The position numbers and the translations under genes were made by a program. Below, in pieces: positions 56,403 to 64,000 of a stretch of 64,000 nt of DNA; position 1 is the stretch's first letter; each line of letters opens with the position of its first letter. Under the pieces are notes generated by a model. It saw only the letters and a program-made list of their open reading frames with translations, ran no database searches and had not been told where the DNA came from. This DNA is from Corynebacterium atypicum (lineage in GTDB: Bacteria; Actinomycetota; Actinomycetes; Mycobacteriales; Mycobacteriaceae): NCBI RefSeq assembly GCF_000732945.1, contig NZ_CP008944.1, positions 1,293,784 to 1,357,783 of the forward strand, in the 5' to 3' direction.

Positions 56403-57203
56403 CTAGTAGAGGTCGACCGCGATCACACCGGCATCGAGCTGCACCAGCTCGCCGGACTCGAGCAAGGGCCGGGCCTGCGGACCTGGCAACAGCGCCCAGC
56501 CGAGCCCAGCTCTAGCCGCCTCCACGAAGGCTTCCGAGCTGGGAATGTGACTCGCTCTGCGGCGCCGGCGCACATGCGCGGGAAGCCTGCCCTCTAAGTC
56601 CGTATCCTGCAACACGTCGTTGGGGCCAAAGCGCAACACCGGCAGGTGGGCCCAGTCGATGCCTTCATGATTTGTATACCGGGCCCGTAGGCTCGGACTG
56701 GCCACCGGAAAGTAATCCAATCTGCCCAGCGCGGTGACCTCGCACCCGGAAATCGGCCGCGCCTCGCGCGTCACCGCCCCCAGGACGTCCCCGCGACGTA
56801 GCAGCGCCTGAGTACGCGCCTCGTCTTCGAGCTGCATTCTTAGCGCCACGTCGGGCCACGTCGCCGCTGAAGCGAAAACCCGGCGAAACCACGTGGCCAG
56901 CGAGTCCGCGTTGACGGCGATGGCCAACGGGATCCGCTCGAGGCGCCCTTTGAGCTGCGCGTTCGCCTCGGCCTGAACCAACGCCATGCGCCGTGCTGCC
57001 TGAACTAATACTGCGCCGGCTTCGGTCACACCCACTGGGCTCGTTCGGCGCACAAGCACGCGCCCAGCGCTTTTCTCCATGGTTTTCACCCGCTGGATCA
57101 CCGCCGAGGTGGTAATTCCCAGATCGCGGGCGGCGGCCTCAAAGCTGCCGGCATCCACGAGCGCGAGCAACGTATCTAGATGCTGCAGGTTCACTGGCTT
57201 CAT
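56403..57203 (-). CDS. lysG: LysG/ArgP-type LysR regulator
   Basis: The 266-residue LysR protein has an N-terminal winged helix (MKPVNLQHLDTLLALVDAGS, then AAARDLGITTSAVIQRVK) and a C-terminal effector domain. I start at 57203 (MKPVNL). It is divergent from lysE, as in C. glutamicum, where LysG activates lysE when lysine, arginine or histidine is high. It is convergent with the hydroquinone reductase gene. Confidence 0.93.
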   Translation of the reverse strand: MKPVNLQHLDTLLALVDAGSFEAAARDLGITTSAVIQRVKTMEKSAGRVLVRRTSPVGVTEAGAVLVQAARRMALVQAEANAQLKGRLERIPLAIAVNADSLATWFRRVFASAATWPDVALRMQLEDEARTQALLRRGDVLGAVTREARPISGCEVTALGRLDYFPVASPSLRARYTNHEGIDWAHLPVLRFGPNDVLQDTDLEGRLPAHVRRRRRASHIPSSEAFVEAARAGLGWALLPGPQARPLLESGELVQLDAGVIAVDLY

Positions 57204-57404
57204 CTTAGTGGCCGCCCCGGCCCCCGCATGCACCAAGCCAGCCCAATTGTGAGTTTAGCCATACCCGCCGGCGCGCCCGGGCACCGCACCGTGGCCGTGC
57301 GCTGCCTGCCACGGACGGCTGGCGCGGCGTCATTAAGCAGCACTCAACCTTATAAAGGATCTTTACTTTTACTTCAACTGCTCTCGCGCGCAGAATATTT
57401 AGCC

Positions 57405-58196
57405 ATGGCTGATACTTCGACGACCTCCGTTGTGCTCGCGGGATTCCTGCTGGGCATCTCGCTCATCGTCGCGATGGGCCCGCAGAATATCCTCCTGATC
57501 AAGCAGGGGATTAAGCGCGAGGGCATCCACGCCGTTGTCGCCGTATGCCTCATTTCCGACGCCGTGCTCTTCGGCCTCGGCGTCGTGGGGGTAGGCAAAA
57601 TCACCGCAAGCTATCCCATCGTCCTCGAGGTGCTGCGCTGGGTCGGCGCGGCCTACCTGTCCTGGTTCGCGTTCACCTCCTTCCGCGACTGCCTGCGCTC
57701 CAAGCAAGAGCGCGAGCAGCCGCTCAGCGTCATTGACGAGCAAGCACCTACCAGCGCGGCGTCCGCGGACGCCAGGGCAGCCACCTTGCCGGCCGAAAGC
57801 CGCAGGGCCGCCGGCGGCACCGAATCCAAGGGCGGCTCGGGCGCGGTGCTCACGCAGGCCCGGCCGCGCCAGCGAGAGCACCTCGGCCCGGAGGTGAAGA
57901 AGCGCCCCAGCTGGGTGGGACCCATGCTCACCGCTATCGTGCTCACCTGGCTCAACCCCGGCGCCTGGCTCGACAGCATGGTGATGATCGGCGGGATCGC
58001 CCACCAGTACGGCGACCCCGGCGCCTGGTACTTCGTGGGCGGTTGCCTCATCGCCTCGGCCGTGTGGTTCTTCGGGGTGGGCTACGGCGCCGGCGCGCTC
58101 GCTCGGCCGCTATCGAGCCCCAAGGTCTGGCGGGTGCTCAACGGTGTCTTCGGGGTGATCCTCGTCGGCCTCGTGATCAAACTGGTCACCATGTAA
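57405..58196 (+). CDS. lysE: L-lysine/L-arginine exporter
   Basis: The 263-residue LysE-family transporter has six hydrophobic segments. The first carries the family's IVAMGPQNILLIKQGIKREG; the fourth carries MLTAIVLTWLNPGAWLDSM. The central cytoplasmic loop (residues ~108-170) is Ala/Ser/Arg-rich and about 25 residues longer than in C. glutamicum LysE. It exports excess basic amino acids, under LysG control. Confidence 0.95.
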   Translation: MADTSTTSVVLAGFLLGISLIVAMGPQNILLIKQGIKREGIHAVVAVCLISDAVLFGLGVVGVGKITASYPIVLEVLRWVGAAYLSWFAFTSFRDCLRSKQEREQPLSVIDEQAPTSAASADARAATLPAESRRAAGGTESKGGSGAVLTQARPRQREHLGPEVKKRPSWVGPMLTAIVLTWLNPGAWLDSMVMIGGIAHQYGDPGAWYFVGGCLIASAVWFFGVGYGAGALARPLSSPKVWRVLNGVFGVILVGLVIKLVTM

Positions 58197-58221
58197 GAAG
58201 CGGGCCCACCGCGGCGGCGGG

Positions 58222-58571
58222 CTACTTACTGGTCCACGAGACCGTGGCCTGCCACCGAATGTTGATCCCGGCGTCATGGGCGGCCTGGTCGATCTGCTCG
58301 ATCTGCTCCAGTTCGCGGGAGGCGGTAGCGAGCAAATCCGCACCGGTCTCATCTGGCTTTTCCACCCAGCGGTTGAGCATCGAATAACTGGGCTGGTGAA
58401 TCACCAGCGGACACCCCAGATCCGCCATAATCTCCTGAGCTTGGTGCGATTGGCTAGATCAAAGTGGCACACGCCCCGGTCAACGGCCCGATGCATGATC
58501 GCAGCTTGCATAGAAAGCGGTTTATCCGCGCCGTAGTTGTGCCAGAAACCCAGCGAGAGCGCGGGTAGCTT
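58222..58571 (-). pseudogene. Aldo/keto reductase (YghZ-type) remnant
   Basis: The remnant reads KLPALSLGFWHNYGADKP with a following MHRAVDRGVCHFDLAN, the N-terminus of L-glyceraldehyde-3-phosphate-reductase-type aldo/keto reductases. A frame change follows after a large deletion, then IMADLGCPLVIHQPSYSMLN from the middle of the family. After a second deletion comes QIDQAAHDAGINIRW, the C-terminus. The family is ~330 residues; only about a third remains, in two frames. Non-functional. Confidence 0.75.
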
Positions 58572-58576
58572 CAGAC

Positions 58577-58606
58577 CAGATGCCCTACCGTGCGGTAGGG
58601 CATCTG
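58577..58606. other. Perfect 30-bp hairpin
   Basis: CAGATGCCCTACCG (58577-58590), two bases, then its exact complement (58593-58606). It lies downstream of the YkvI-like gene and upstream of the aldo/keto reductase remnant. No T-tract is present, so it is either a terminator of another type or an operator that once controlled the reductase gene. Confidence 0.6.
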
Positions 58607-58671
58607 TGTAAAGCTTTCAGGGTTGGGGTGATAACTCATAAGCCCCATTGCGCCGCAAGAGGCTATATGGC

Positions 58672-60045
58672 CTAGTTCGCCCCGGCCCCGGCGGGCTTGC
58701 CATCGGCGGCGTCGGACTGGTCGGCCGAGTCTTCGCGCGACCAGTCGGACTTGTCTGACTCCTCGAGGAGCTTAGCCACCTTGCCCTTGGGTTCGTAGTC
58801 GACGTCATCGTCATTGAGCAGCTCGTCGGCCACCTCGACCACGATCGTCTCACGCAGCTCCTTCGCCTTGACCGGTGAGTCGCCCAACGCCTTTTCCAGC
58901 TCGCGGGCGTCCTTCGTAGAGAAGTCCTCATCGGGGTGCTCGCGCGCGTACGCGAGCTCGAAGATGCGCTCGCGGCGCTTGACCTCCTGCGTGATCCGCA
59001 GGCGATTCTTCACCCACCAGGCGATGAGCACTGCAACCAGCGCCATGCCCATCCACCCGATGATCGGGTAGACCGAGCTCATCAGCGAATCGAAGCCGAT
59101 AAAGCTGACCGCGTAGCCCAACAGGCACAGCACGATGTAGTACGGCCGGTAGCGGCCCTCCTGGCCGACGGTGATACGCCGGCCCAGTGCGTAGAACATC
59201 CCGATGCAGGTGTTGAAGATCATGGCGAAGATGATCAGGCTCATGATGAACGCCGCCCACGGGTGCATGTTCTCGAACAGGGCCAGCATCGGCACGTCCG
59301 AATCCCCCACGGCAGACATGTTGAAGTAGAGCGTCGTGGCCGCCATCACCATGAGAACCATGTAGAGCACGCCGCCGGCGAGCCCGCCGTAGCCGGCCTC
59401 CTTGGGCGAGGCGTAGTTGCCGCCGATCACCAGGCTCATCGACACCGCCAGAATGAGCGCCAGGCCGCAATAGTTCAGGGCGGACAGCCACCAGGGGTGA
59501 ATCGGCGAATCCTGGGCGAGAGCCACCTCATTGAGCGCAGAGAAGTCCTCGGGCAGGTTGAACATCGTAAAGATGAAGGCGGCGACCACCGCCACGATGA
59601 TCGAGGGTGTGATCGCGGAGATCACGTTAGACACCTTGTCCACGTCGAACATGCCCACCCCGATCACCAACACCGTCATGATCAGCGAACCCGCCCAGGC
59701 AGGCAGGCCAAACTGCTGCTCAAAGTTAGAACCGGCGCCGGCGAGCATGACGAAGCCGAAGGCAAACAGGGTGACCATCACCGAGATGTCAAGAAACCAA
59801 GAAACCACGGGGTGGGTGACGTTTTTGAACACTCGTTGGTGCTCGTCAGCCAGAAAATAGCTGCCGATCTGCAGGATCACGCCACCGGCGGCCGACATGA
59901 TCACGCCCGCGATCACGGCGCCGATCAGCCCCTCCCAGCCGTGCGAGAGGAAGTACTGGATGACCTCCGCCCCGGTAGCAAAGCCCGCGCCGACAAGAAG
60001 GCCAACGAAAGCAAGTGAAATTGCGACTATGCGTTTAACGTTCAC
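58672..60045 (-). CDS. YkvI-like APC-superfamily membrane transporter
   Basis: The 457-residue protein begins at GTG 60045 (VNVKRIVAISLAFVG) and has about ten to eleven membrane segments. The N-terminal stretch LLVGAGFATGAEVIQYFLSHG is typical of the YkvI group in the amino acid-polyamine-cation superfamily (given here in part as VGAGFATGAEVIQYF). The last ~100 residues are charged and cytosolic. Substrate unknown. Upstream in-frame codons encode no membrane sequence. Confidence 0.82.
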   Translation of the reverse strand: MNVKRIVAISLAFVGLLVGAGFATGAEVIQYFLSHGWEGLIGAVIAGVIMSAAGGVILQIGSYFLADEHQRVFKNVTHPVVSWFLDISVMVTLFAFGFVMLAGAGSNFEQQFGLPAWAGSLIMTVLVIGVGMFDVDKVSNVISAITPSIIVAVVAAFIFTMFNLPEDFSALNEVALAQDSPIHPWWLSALNYCGLALILAVSMSLVIGGNYASPKEAGYGGLAGGVLYMVLMVMAATTLYFNMSAVGDSDVPMLALFENMHPWAAFIMSLIIFAMIFNTCIGMFYALGRRITVGQEGRYRPYYIVLCLLGYAVSFIGFDSLMSSVYPIIGWMGMALVAVLIAWWVKNRLRITQEVKRRERIFELAYAREHPDEDFSTKDARELEKALGDSPVKAKELRETIVVEVADELLNDDDVDYEPKGKVAKLLEESDKSDWSREDSADQSDAADGKPAGAGAN

Positions 60046-60189
60046 TTGGGTGTAAGTCCTAGATGCGGCGGCCTCGTCCACGGGCCGCCGAAATCGAAAG
60101 CAGAAACGCGGTGGACGCCCGCGCGACCCCGTTACTATAACGGCTTTTTCAGCCCTCCCCCAGACGAAATGGGGGCAGTAAACAGCAAC

Positions 60190-60210
60190 AGGGCGCCGCC
60201 GCGGCGCCCT
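60190..60210. terminator. 10+1+10 GC hairpin between gatB end and YkvI-like gene
   Basis: AGGGCGCCGC-C-GCGGCGCCCT is a perfect inverted repeat about 95 bases after the gatB stop codon on the minus strand. With no T-tract it is a likely but weak terminator. Confidence 0.4.
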
Positions 60211-60306
60211 GAAGTGGCAAAAAGCGCTGTACGCACCCCCGGACGCGCCCAACGTCACAAAATGGTAACTTTTTGCCGCGGCGGGTAAAGGTACCCCACC
60301 AAAGGG

Positions 60307-61812
60307 TTAGCTCAGCTTCTTCGCGATGAGCTGGTTGACCTGCTTCGGATCAGCCTTGCCGCGCGTCGCCTTCATGACCGCGCCGACGATCGCCCCAGTG
60401 ACCTTCTTGTTACCGGCCCGGTACTTCTCCACGATGTCCGGGTTCGCGGCCAACGCCTCGTCGACGGCCTTCTCGATCGCGCCATCATCGCGCACGACCT
60501 CGAGCCCGCGAGCAGCAACCACTTCGTCAACGTCGCCCTCGCCAGCAATCACCCCGTCGACGGCCTGCCGCGCCAACTTCGTGGTCAGCTTGCCCTCGCG
60601 AACCAGCTCGACCACCCGGGCCACCTGCGCCGGGGAAATCCCCACGGCCGCCAGCTCCACCCCGGCGTCGTTCGCTTTGCCCGAAAGGTAGGAACTCCAC
60701 CAGCTGCGCGCCTCGTCGGCCGAGGCGCCCGCCTCGACGGTGTCCGCCACCAGATCCAGGGCGCCGGTGTTGACCAAGTCACGCATCTCCGCGTCGGTCA
60801 GCCCCCACTCCTTCTGGATCCGGGCCCGGCGCACCCACGGCAACTCGGGCAAGGACGCCCGGATCTCTTCGACCCACTGCCTCGGCGCAATCACCGGCGG
60901 CAGATCCGGGTCGTTGAAGTAACGGTAGTCCTCGCTGGTCTCCTTCGGCCGGCCTTTCGCCGTGGTCCCATCCACTTCCTGGTAGTGGCGGGTCTCCTGG
61001 ACAATCTCCTCGCCGTTGACAATGGCCTGTGCCTGGCGCTGCATCTCAAAGCGCACCGCCTGCTCGACAGACCTGAGCGAGTTGATGTTCTTCGTCTCCG
61101 TGCGGGTGCCAAACTCCTCCTGCCCGATCGGGCGCAGAGAAAGATTCGAGTCCACGCGCATCGAACCCTGGTCCATGCGGGCATCCGAAACGCCGAGGGC
61201 CTTCACCAGCTCGCGCAGCGCGGCGACGTAGCAGCGCGCCACCTCGGGTGTGCGGGCACCAGCGCCCTCAATCGGCTTGGAGACGATCTCGATGAGCGGC
61301 ACGCCGGCGCGATTGCAGTCCACCAGGGACTTCGTCGCCCCACGGATGCGCCCGCCCACCCCGCCGATGTGGGTCAGCTTACCGGTATCTTCCTCCATGT
61401 GCGCGCGCTCGATGCCCACGCGAAACTCAGTGCCATCGTCAAGCACCACGTCCAGGTAGCCGTCGTGCGCGATCGGCTCGTCGTACTGGGAGATCTGGTA
61501 ATTCTTCGGCTGGTCCGGGTAGTAGTAGTTCTTCCGGGCGAACCGGGAGGACTCCGCGATCTCGCAGTTGAGCGCCAACCCGATCTTGATCGCCCATTCC
61601 ACCCCCTTAGCGTTGACCACGGGGAGGGCACCGGGAAGGCCTAGAGACGTCGGATCCACATGTGTGTTCGGCTCGGCGCCAAAGTGCGCCGAAGACGCCG
61701 AGAACATCTTCGTCTCGGTAGCGAGCTCGACGTGGACCTCCAGGCCCATCACCGGATCAAAGTGTTCGAGGACCTCATCGAAGTCCATGAGGTCATACAT
61801 CGCGGAAGTCAT
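60307..61812 (-). CDS. gatB: Asp/Glu-tRNA amidotransferase subunit B
   Basis: The 501-residue subunit B of GatCAB amidates mischarged Glu-tRNA-Gln and Asp-tRNA-Asn. The N-terminal cradle domain ([35 protein letters not shown]) and the C-terminal YqeY-like tail ([21 protein letters not shown]) are intact. The start is [13 protein letters not shown] at 61812. The tail of gatA lies at the right edge, separated by pfkA and the siderophore-interacting protein gene. Confidence 0.96.
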   Translation of the reverse strand: MTSAMYDLMDFDEVLEHFDPVMGLEVHVELATETKMFSASSAHFGAEPNTHVDPTSLGLPGALPVVNAKGVEWAIKIGLALNCEIAESSRFARKNYYYPDQPKNYQISQYDEPIAHDGYLDVVLDDGTEFRVGIERAHMEEDTGKLTHIGGVGGRIRGATKSLVDCNRAGVPLIEIVSKPIEGAGARTPEVARCYVAALRELVKALGVSDARMDQGSMRVDSNLSLRPIGQEEFGTRTETKNINSLRSVEQAVRFEMQRQAQAIVNGEEIVQETRHYQEVDGTTAKGRPKETSEDYRYFNDPDLPPVIAPRQWVEEIRASLPELPWVRRARIQKEWGLTDAEMRDLVNTGALDLVADTVEAGASADEARSWWSSYLSGKANDAGVELAAVGISPAQVARVVELVREGKLTTKLARQAVDGVIAGEGDVDEVVAARGLEVVRDDGAIEKAVDEALAANPDIVEKYRAGNKKVTGAIVGAVMKATRGKADPKQVNQLIAKKLS

Positions 61813-61837
61813 GGTGACCCAGTCTAGCCGCGGGCGC

Positions 61838-62869
61838 TTAGCCAAACATCGCCTGGGCCGTCTGATACCGCGCCAGCGGAACCTGCTTGAGTTTGCCCAC
61901 GGCTTCCTCGAGGTCGATCAGCTCGATGTGCTCGCCGTGCAAAGCCACGGTCTTGCCGAACTCCCCGGCGTGCACCGCGCGCACCGCGCCCACCCCGTAG
62001 CGGGTTGCCAGCACCCGGTCGAAGGCGGTCGGGGTGCCGCCGCGCTGGATATGCCCGAGCACGGTCGTGCGCACATCGTGGCCCAGCCGCTTGTGAATCT
62101 CATCGGCCACCTGCTGGCCAATCCCAGTGAACGTCCGATGGCCGAACTGGTCGATCTCACCCTCGCGCAGCTCCATCGTCCCCTCCTTGGGCAGCGCACC
62201 CTCGGCGACGACGATGATGCCGTACTTCTCGCCGAGCTGGAAACGGCGCTCCATCGCCTTGCACACCTCGGCAATGTCGAAGGGCACCTCGGGAATGATC
62301 GTGTAGTGCGCGCCGCCGGCCATGCCGGCATGCAGCGCAATCCAGCCGACGTGGCGTCCCATGACCTCGACGATCATCACGCGGTTGTGCGACTCGGCGG
62401 TAGTGTGCAGCCGGTCGACGGCGTCCGTGGCCACGGCGACCGCCGTATCGAACCCGAACGTAAAATCGGTACCGTTGACGTCGTTATCGATCGTCTTAGG
62501 CACGCCCACCACCGGGATGCCGTTCTGGGCCAGCCACTGCGCGCCCTTGAGAGTGCCTTCGCCGCCGATCGGGATGAGCGCGTCCACGCCCGCGTCATCC
62601 AGATTGCGCTTGATCTGCTCGATGCCGGCTTTGAATTTATCCGGATGCAGCCGTCCAGTACCCAAGATCGTCCCGCCGCGCAGCAACAAGCGGTCGATGA
62701 ACTCGTCGTCGTAAAGCTGCACGCGACGATCCTCAATCAAACCGACCCAACCGTCCTCGTAGCCGACGACCGTAGAGCCGAACTCCGAACTAGCAGTGCG
62801 CACGATCCCGCGGATCACGGCGTTGAGCCCTGGGCAGTCACCGCCGGAGGTAAGAGTGGCAATTCGCAT
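61838..62869 (-). CDS. pfkA: 6-phosphofructokinase
   Basis: The 343-residue glycolytic enzyme phosphorylates fructose 6-phosphate. Motifs: [38 protein letters not shown] and [18 protein letters not shown] in place of GGDGS is common in actinobacterial PFKs. The start is ATG 62869 ([10 protein letters not shown]). It lies between gatB and the siderophore-interacting protein gene on the same strand. Confidence 0.96.
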   Translation of the reverse strand: MRIATLTSGGDCPGLNAVIRGIVRTASSEFGSTVVGYEDGWVGLIEDRRVQLYDDEFIDRLLLRGGTILGTGRLHPDKFKAGIEQIKRNLDDAGVDALIPIGGEGTLKGAQWLAQNGIPVVGVPKTIDNDVNGTDFTFGFDTAVAVATDAVDRLHTTAESHNRVMIVEVMGRHVGWIALHAGMAGGAHYTIIPEVPFDIAEVCKAMERRFQLGEKYGIIVVAEGALPKEGTMELREGEIDQFGHRTFTGIGQQVADEIHKRLGHDVRTTVLGHIQRGGTPTAFDRVLATRYGVGAVRAVHAGEFGKTVALHGEHIELIDLEEAVGKLKQVPLARYQTAQAMFG

Positions 62870-62879
62870 GCTTGTCAGT

Positions 62880-63775
62880 CTAACGGTCACCAGGTTGAGC
62901 CGCCGCCTCGGCGGCCTCGATCGACTGGTTGAACTCCATCTTGGAGGCCTGCCATTCGTCCTCAACCATGCCGAGGCGCCAGTAGCCGGACACGCTCACC
63001 AGCGAGCGGTCCACCCCGTTTTCTACGAACAGGAAGCGGCGCAGATCACGCACCATTTCGGCCACACCGTGGACAAACCAGCGGCACGGCGCCTCAGGCG
63101 AGCTCGCCTCAGGCACCCCGAACTCGCGGACCGCCTGGCACAGCCGCGTGCCCGGCACCGCATCGTGGCGGTGGACCCAGTGCACGGTGACCCCCGCGCG
63201 CTCGGGCAACTCGATCTCTGCGGCTTCGTCCGACACCTCGATAAATGCGTCGGCGGCCTGGGTATCCGCCAGCGCCGCTATCCCCTCGGCGATCGCCGGC
63301 AGCGCCGCCGCGTCGCCGACGAAGACGTGCCGGCTGGCCTCCTGGTCCGGTGCCCACTTGCCGCCCGGGCCAACAAACGGCATCACCTCGCCCACCTGAG
63401 CGCGGGTCGACCAGGGCCCGGCCAGGCCGGCTTCGCCGTGGACCACGAAGTCGATATCAAACGCGCCGTTGTCGGTATCGATGTTGCGCAGCGTGTAGGT
63501 GCGCTTGATGAGGCGCTCTTCCTTCGGCGCCTGCGCGCGCACCGCCTGCAGGTCGAACGGCCAGGAGTAGCTCGCGTTCTCCGGGACAAAAGCAGCTTGA
63601 CGTAGTGATCTGTGTACGGCAGCTCCATGCCCTTGATCTCGGGGCAGGAGAAGCTCACGCGCATCAGTTCCGAACTCAGCCGCTGCGTTGCGGTGACGGT
63701 GGCGCCGAGCGCGCGCTTGGGCTTTTTCTTCTTCGGCTTGCGGGGCTCGTGGGAGGTTTCGGGGGTCTGGCTCAT
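62880..63775 (-). pseudogene. Siderophore-interacting protein (ViuB/SIP-type ferric reductase), frameshifted
   Basis: The N-terminal part begins MSQTPETSHE at 63775, is Lys-rich, and runs through ATQRLSSELMRVSFS to YVKLLL. Frame two takes up as FVPENASYSWPFDLQAVRAQAP and continues with YTLRNIDTDNGAFDIDFVVHG and GPWSTRAQVGEVMPFVGPGGK, the FAD-binding SIP signature, then the NAD-binding domain (HVFVGDAAALPAIAEG) and SVSGYWRLG. The shift is at the run of four A (plus strand) at 63588-63591, consistent with one lost base. The family reduces ferric siderophores in the cytosol. A candidate DtxR box lies upstream. Confidence 0.85.
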
Positions 63776-63836
63776 CGCCGTGGGGCTCCTTTTCTCGCGC
63801 CGGCGCGAAAGCATTCTCCTCCGCGCCAGAAAGTTT

Positions 63837-63855
63837 TAAGGCAACCCTACGCTAA
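63837..63855. promoter_or_regulatory. Candidate DtxR box upstream of the siderophore-interacting protein gene
   Basis: TAAGGCAACCCTACGCTAA agrees at 13 of 19 positions with the DtxR consensus TTAGGTTAGCCTAACCTAA. It lies about 60-80 bases upstream of the gene start at 63775. Iron repression by DtxR is expected for such genes. Confidence 0.5.
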
Positions 63856-63897
63856 CGATTATCGACGCCGCACTCCTCCCCCGCGGCGTCGAGCCAG

Positions 63898-64000
63898 TTA
63901 GGCACCGCCGCGTCCGACCTCGAAGGCGGCACCCACCCGGTACAACGTGTCCTCGCCGAAGGCGGGCACCATCAGCTGCAGGCCCACCGGCAGGCCGGTA
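63898..64000 (-). CDS. gatA: Glu/Asp-tRNA amidotransferase subunit A, 3' end only
   Basis: The last 33 codons end in TAA at 63898-63900. The protein tail reads [20 protein letters not shown] followed by [11 protein letters not shown]. This is the conserved GatA C-terminus ([14 protein letters not shown]). The rest lies beyond the right edge. It places gatA on the same strand as gatB. Confidence 0.9.
   Translation of the reverse strand, partial: TGLPVGLQLMVPAFGEDTLYRVGAAFEVGRGGA

Noticed and set aside
58936-60018. 360-codon plus-strand frame opposite the YkvI-like gene
   Set aside because: His/Asp/Arg-rich antisense of membrane segments, no start context.

Overview
The window is high-GC and its gene content and order point to a Corynebacterium. 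Supporting marks are the mscCG - PH-domain protein - ilvD block divergent from ilvBNC, the divergent lysG/lysE pair, leuCD facing an ltbR-type IclR gene, a Nudix/histidine-phosphatase MutT1 next to leuD, and a candidate DtxR box. I cannot name the species.

Layout. 1-0.9 kb: MutT1-type hydrolase, cut by the left edge. 0.95-6.6 kb: accessory block with a DUF222/HNH pseudogene, an ABC exporter (ATPase plus FtsX-type permease, both frameshifted) and a divergent two-component pair whose kinase has no membrane segment. 6.6-9.6 kb: leuD, leuC and divergent ltbR. 9.7-14.1 kb: surface/secreted block with a Tat-exported neutral ceramidase, a class E/F-like sortase and a thioester/VaFE-type surface protein. 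14.1-15.86 kb: gene-poor stretch with a second, divergent tRNA-Glu-like sequence. 15.9-19.1 kb: malic enzyme, then a hydrolase-SDR-TetR operon behind a strong palindromic operator. 19.1-21.2 kb: decayed region with a gutted mrr gene and other broken reading frames. 21.2-25.1 kb: acyl-CoA dehydrogenase-like gene, a large Pro/Gly/Ala-rich protein and a DUF3558-like lipoprotein. 25.2-26.3 kb: a CHY zinc-finger gene between two copies of a hairpin-bearing repeat, then tRNA-Glu and tRNA-Gln. 26.6-34 kb: gltX, isochorismate synthase, proline iminopeptidase, FAH-family hydrolase, Na+/H+ antiporter, leuB. 34-41 kb: serA, a CWB2-like lipoprotein, a broken DUF262 gene, a cation diffusion facilitator. 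41-49.4 kb: ilvC, ilvN, ilvB with leader peptide and attenuator, mscCG, PH-domain protein, ilvD. 49.4-55 kb: GT87-type transferase, a small secreted/membrane protein pair, DoxX, HNH and CAP-domain proteins. 55-64 kb: glutathionyl-hydroquinone-reductase-like protein, lysG/lysE, aldo/keto reductase remnant, YkvI-like transporter, gatB, pfkA, siderophore-interacting protein and the 3' end of gatA.

The core theme is branched-chain amino acid synthesis: ilvB, ilvN, ilvC, ilvD, leuB, leuC and leuD are all present. An ilv leader peptide, MDIIRLVLVSRRRLP, precedes a strong intrinsic terminator, so ilvBNC is probably controlled by attenuation.

An unusual number of otherwise well-conserved genes are broken by single-base frameshifts (permease, ATPase, DUF262 twice, ilvD, siderophore-interacting protein) or a single in-frame TAG (ilvB, DUF3558-like lipoprotein, mrr remnant). 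Several breaks lie in homopolymer runs. Sequencing error is the simplest explanation, but real pathway decay or amber readthrough cannot be excluded from the sequence alone.
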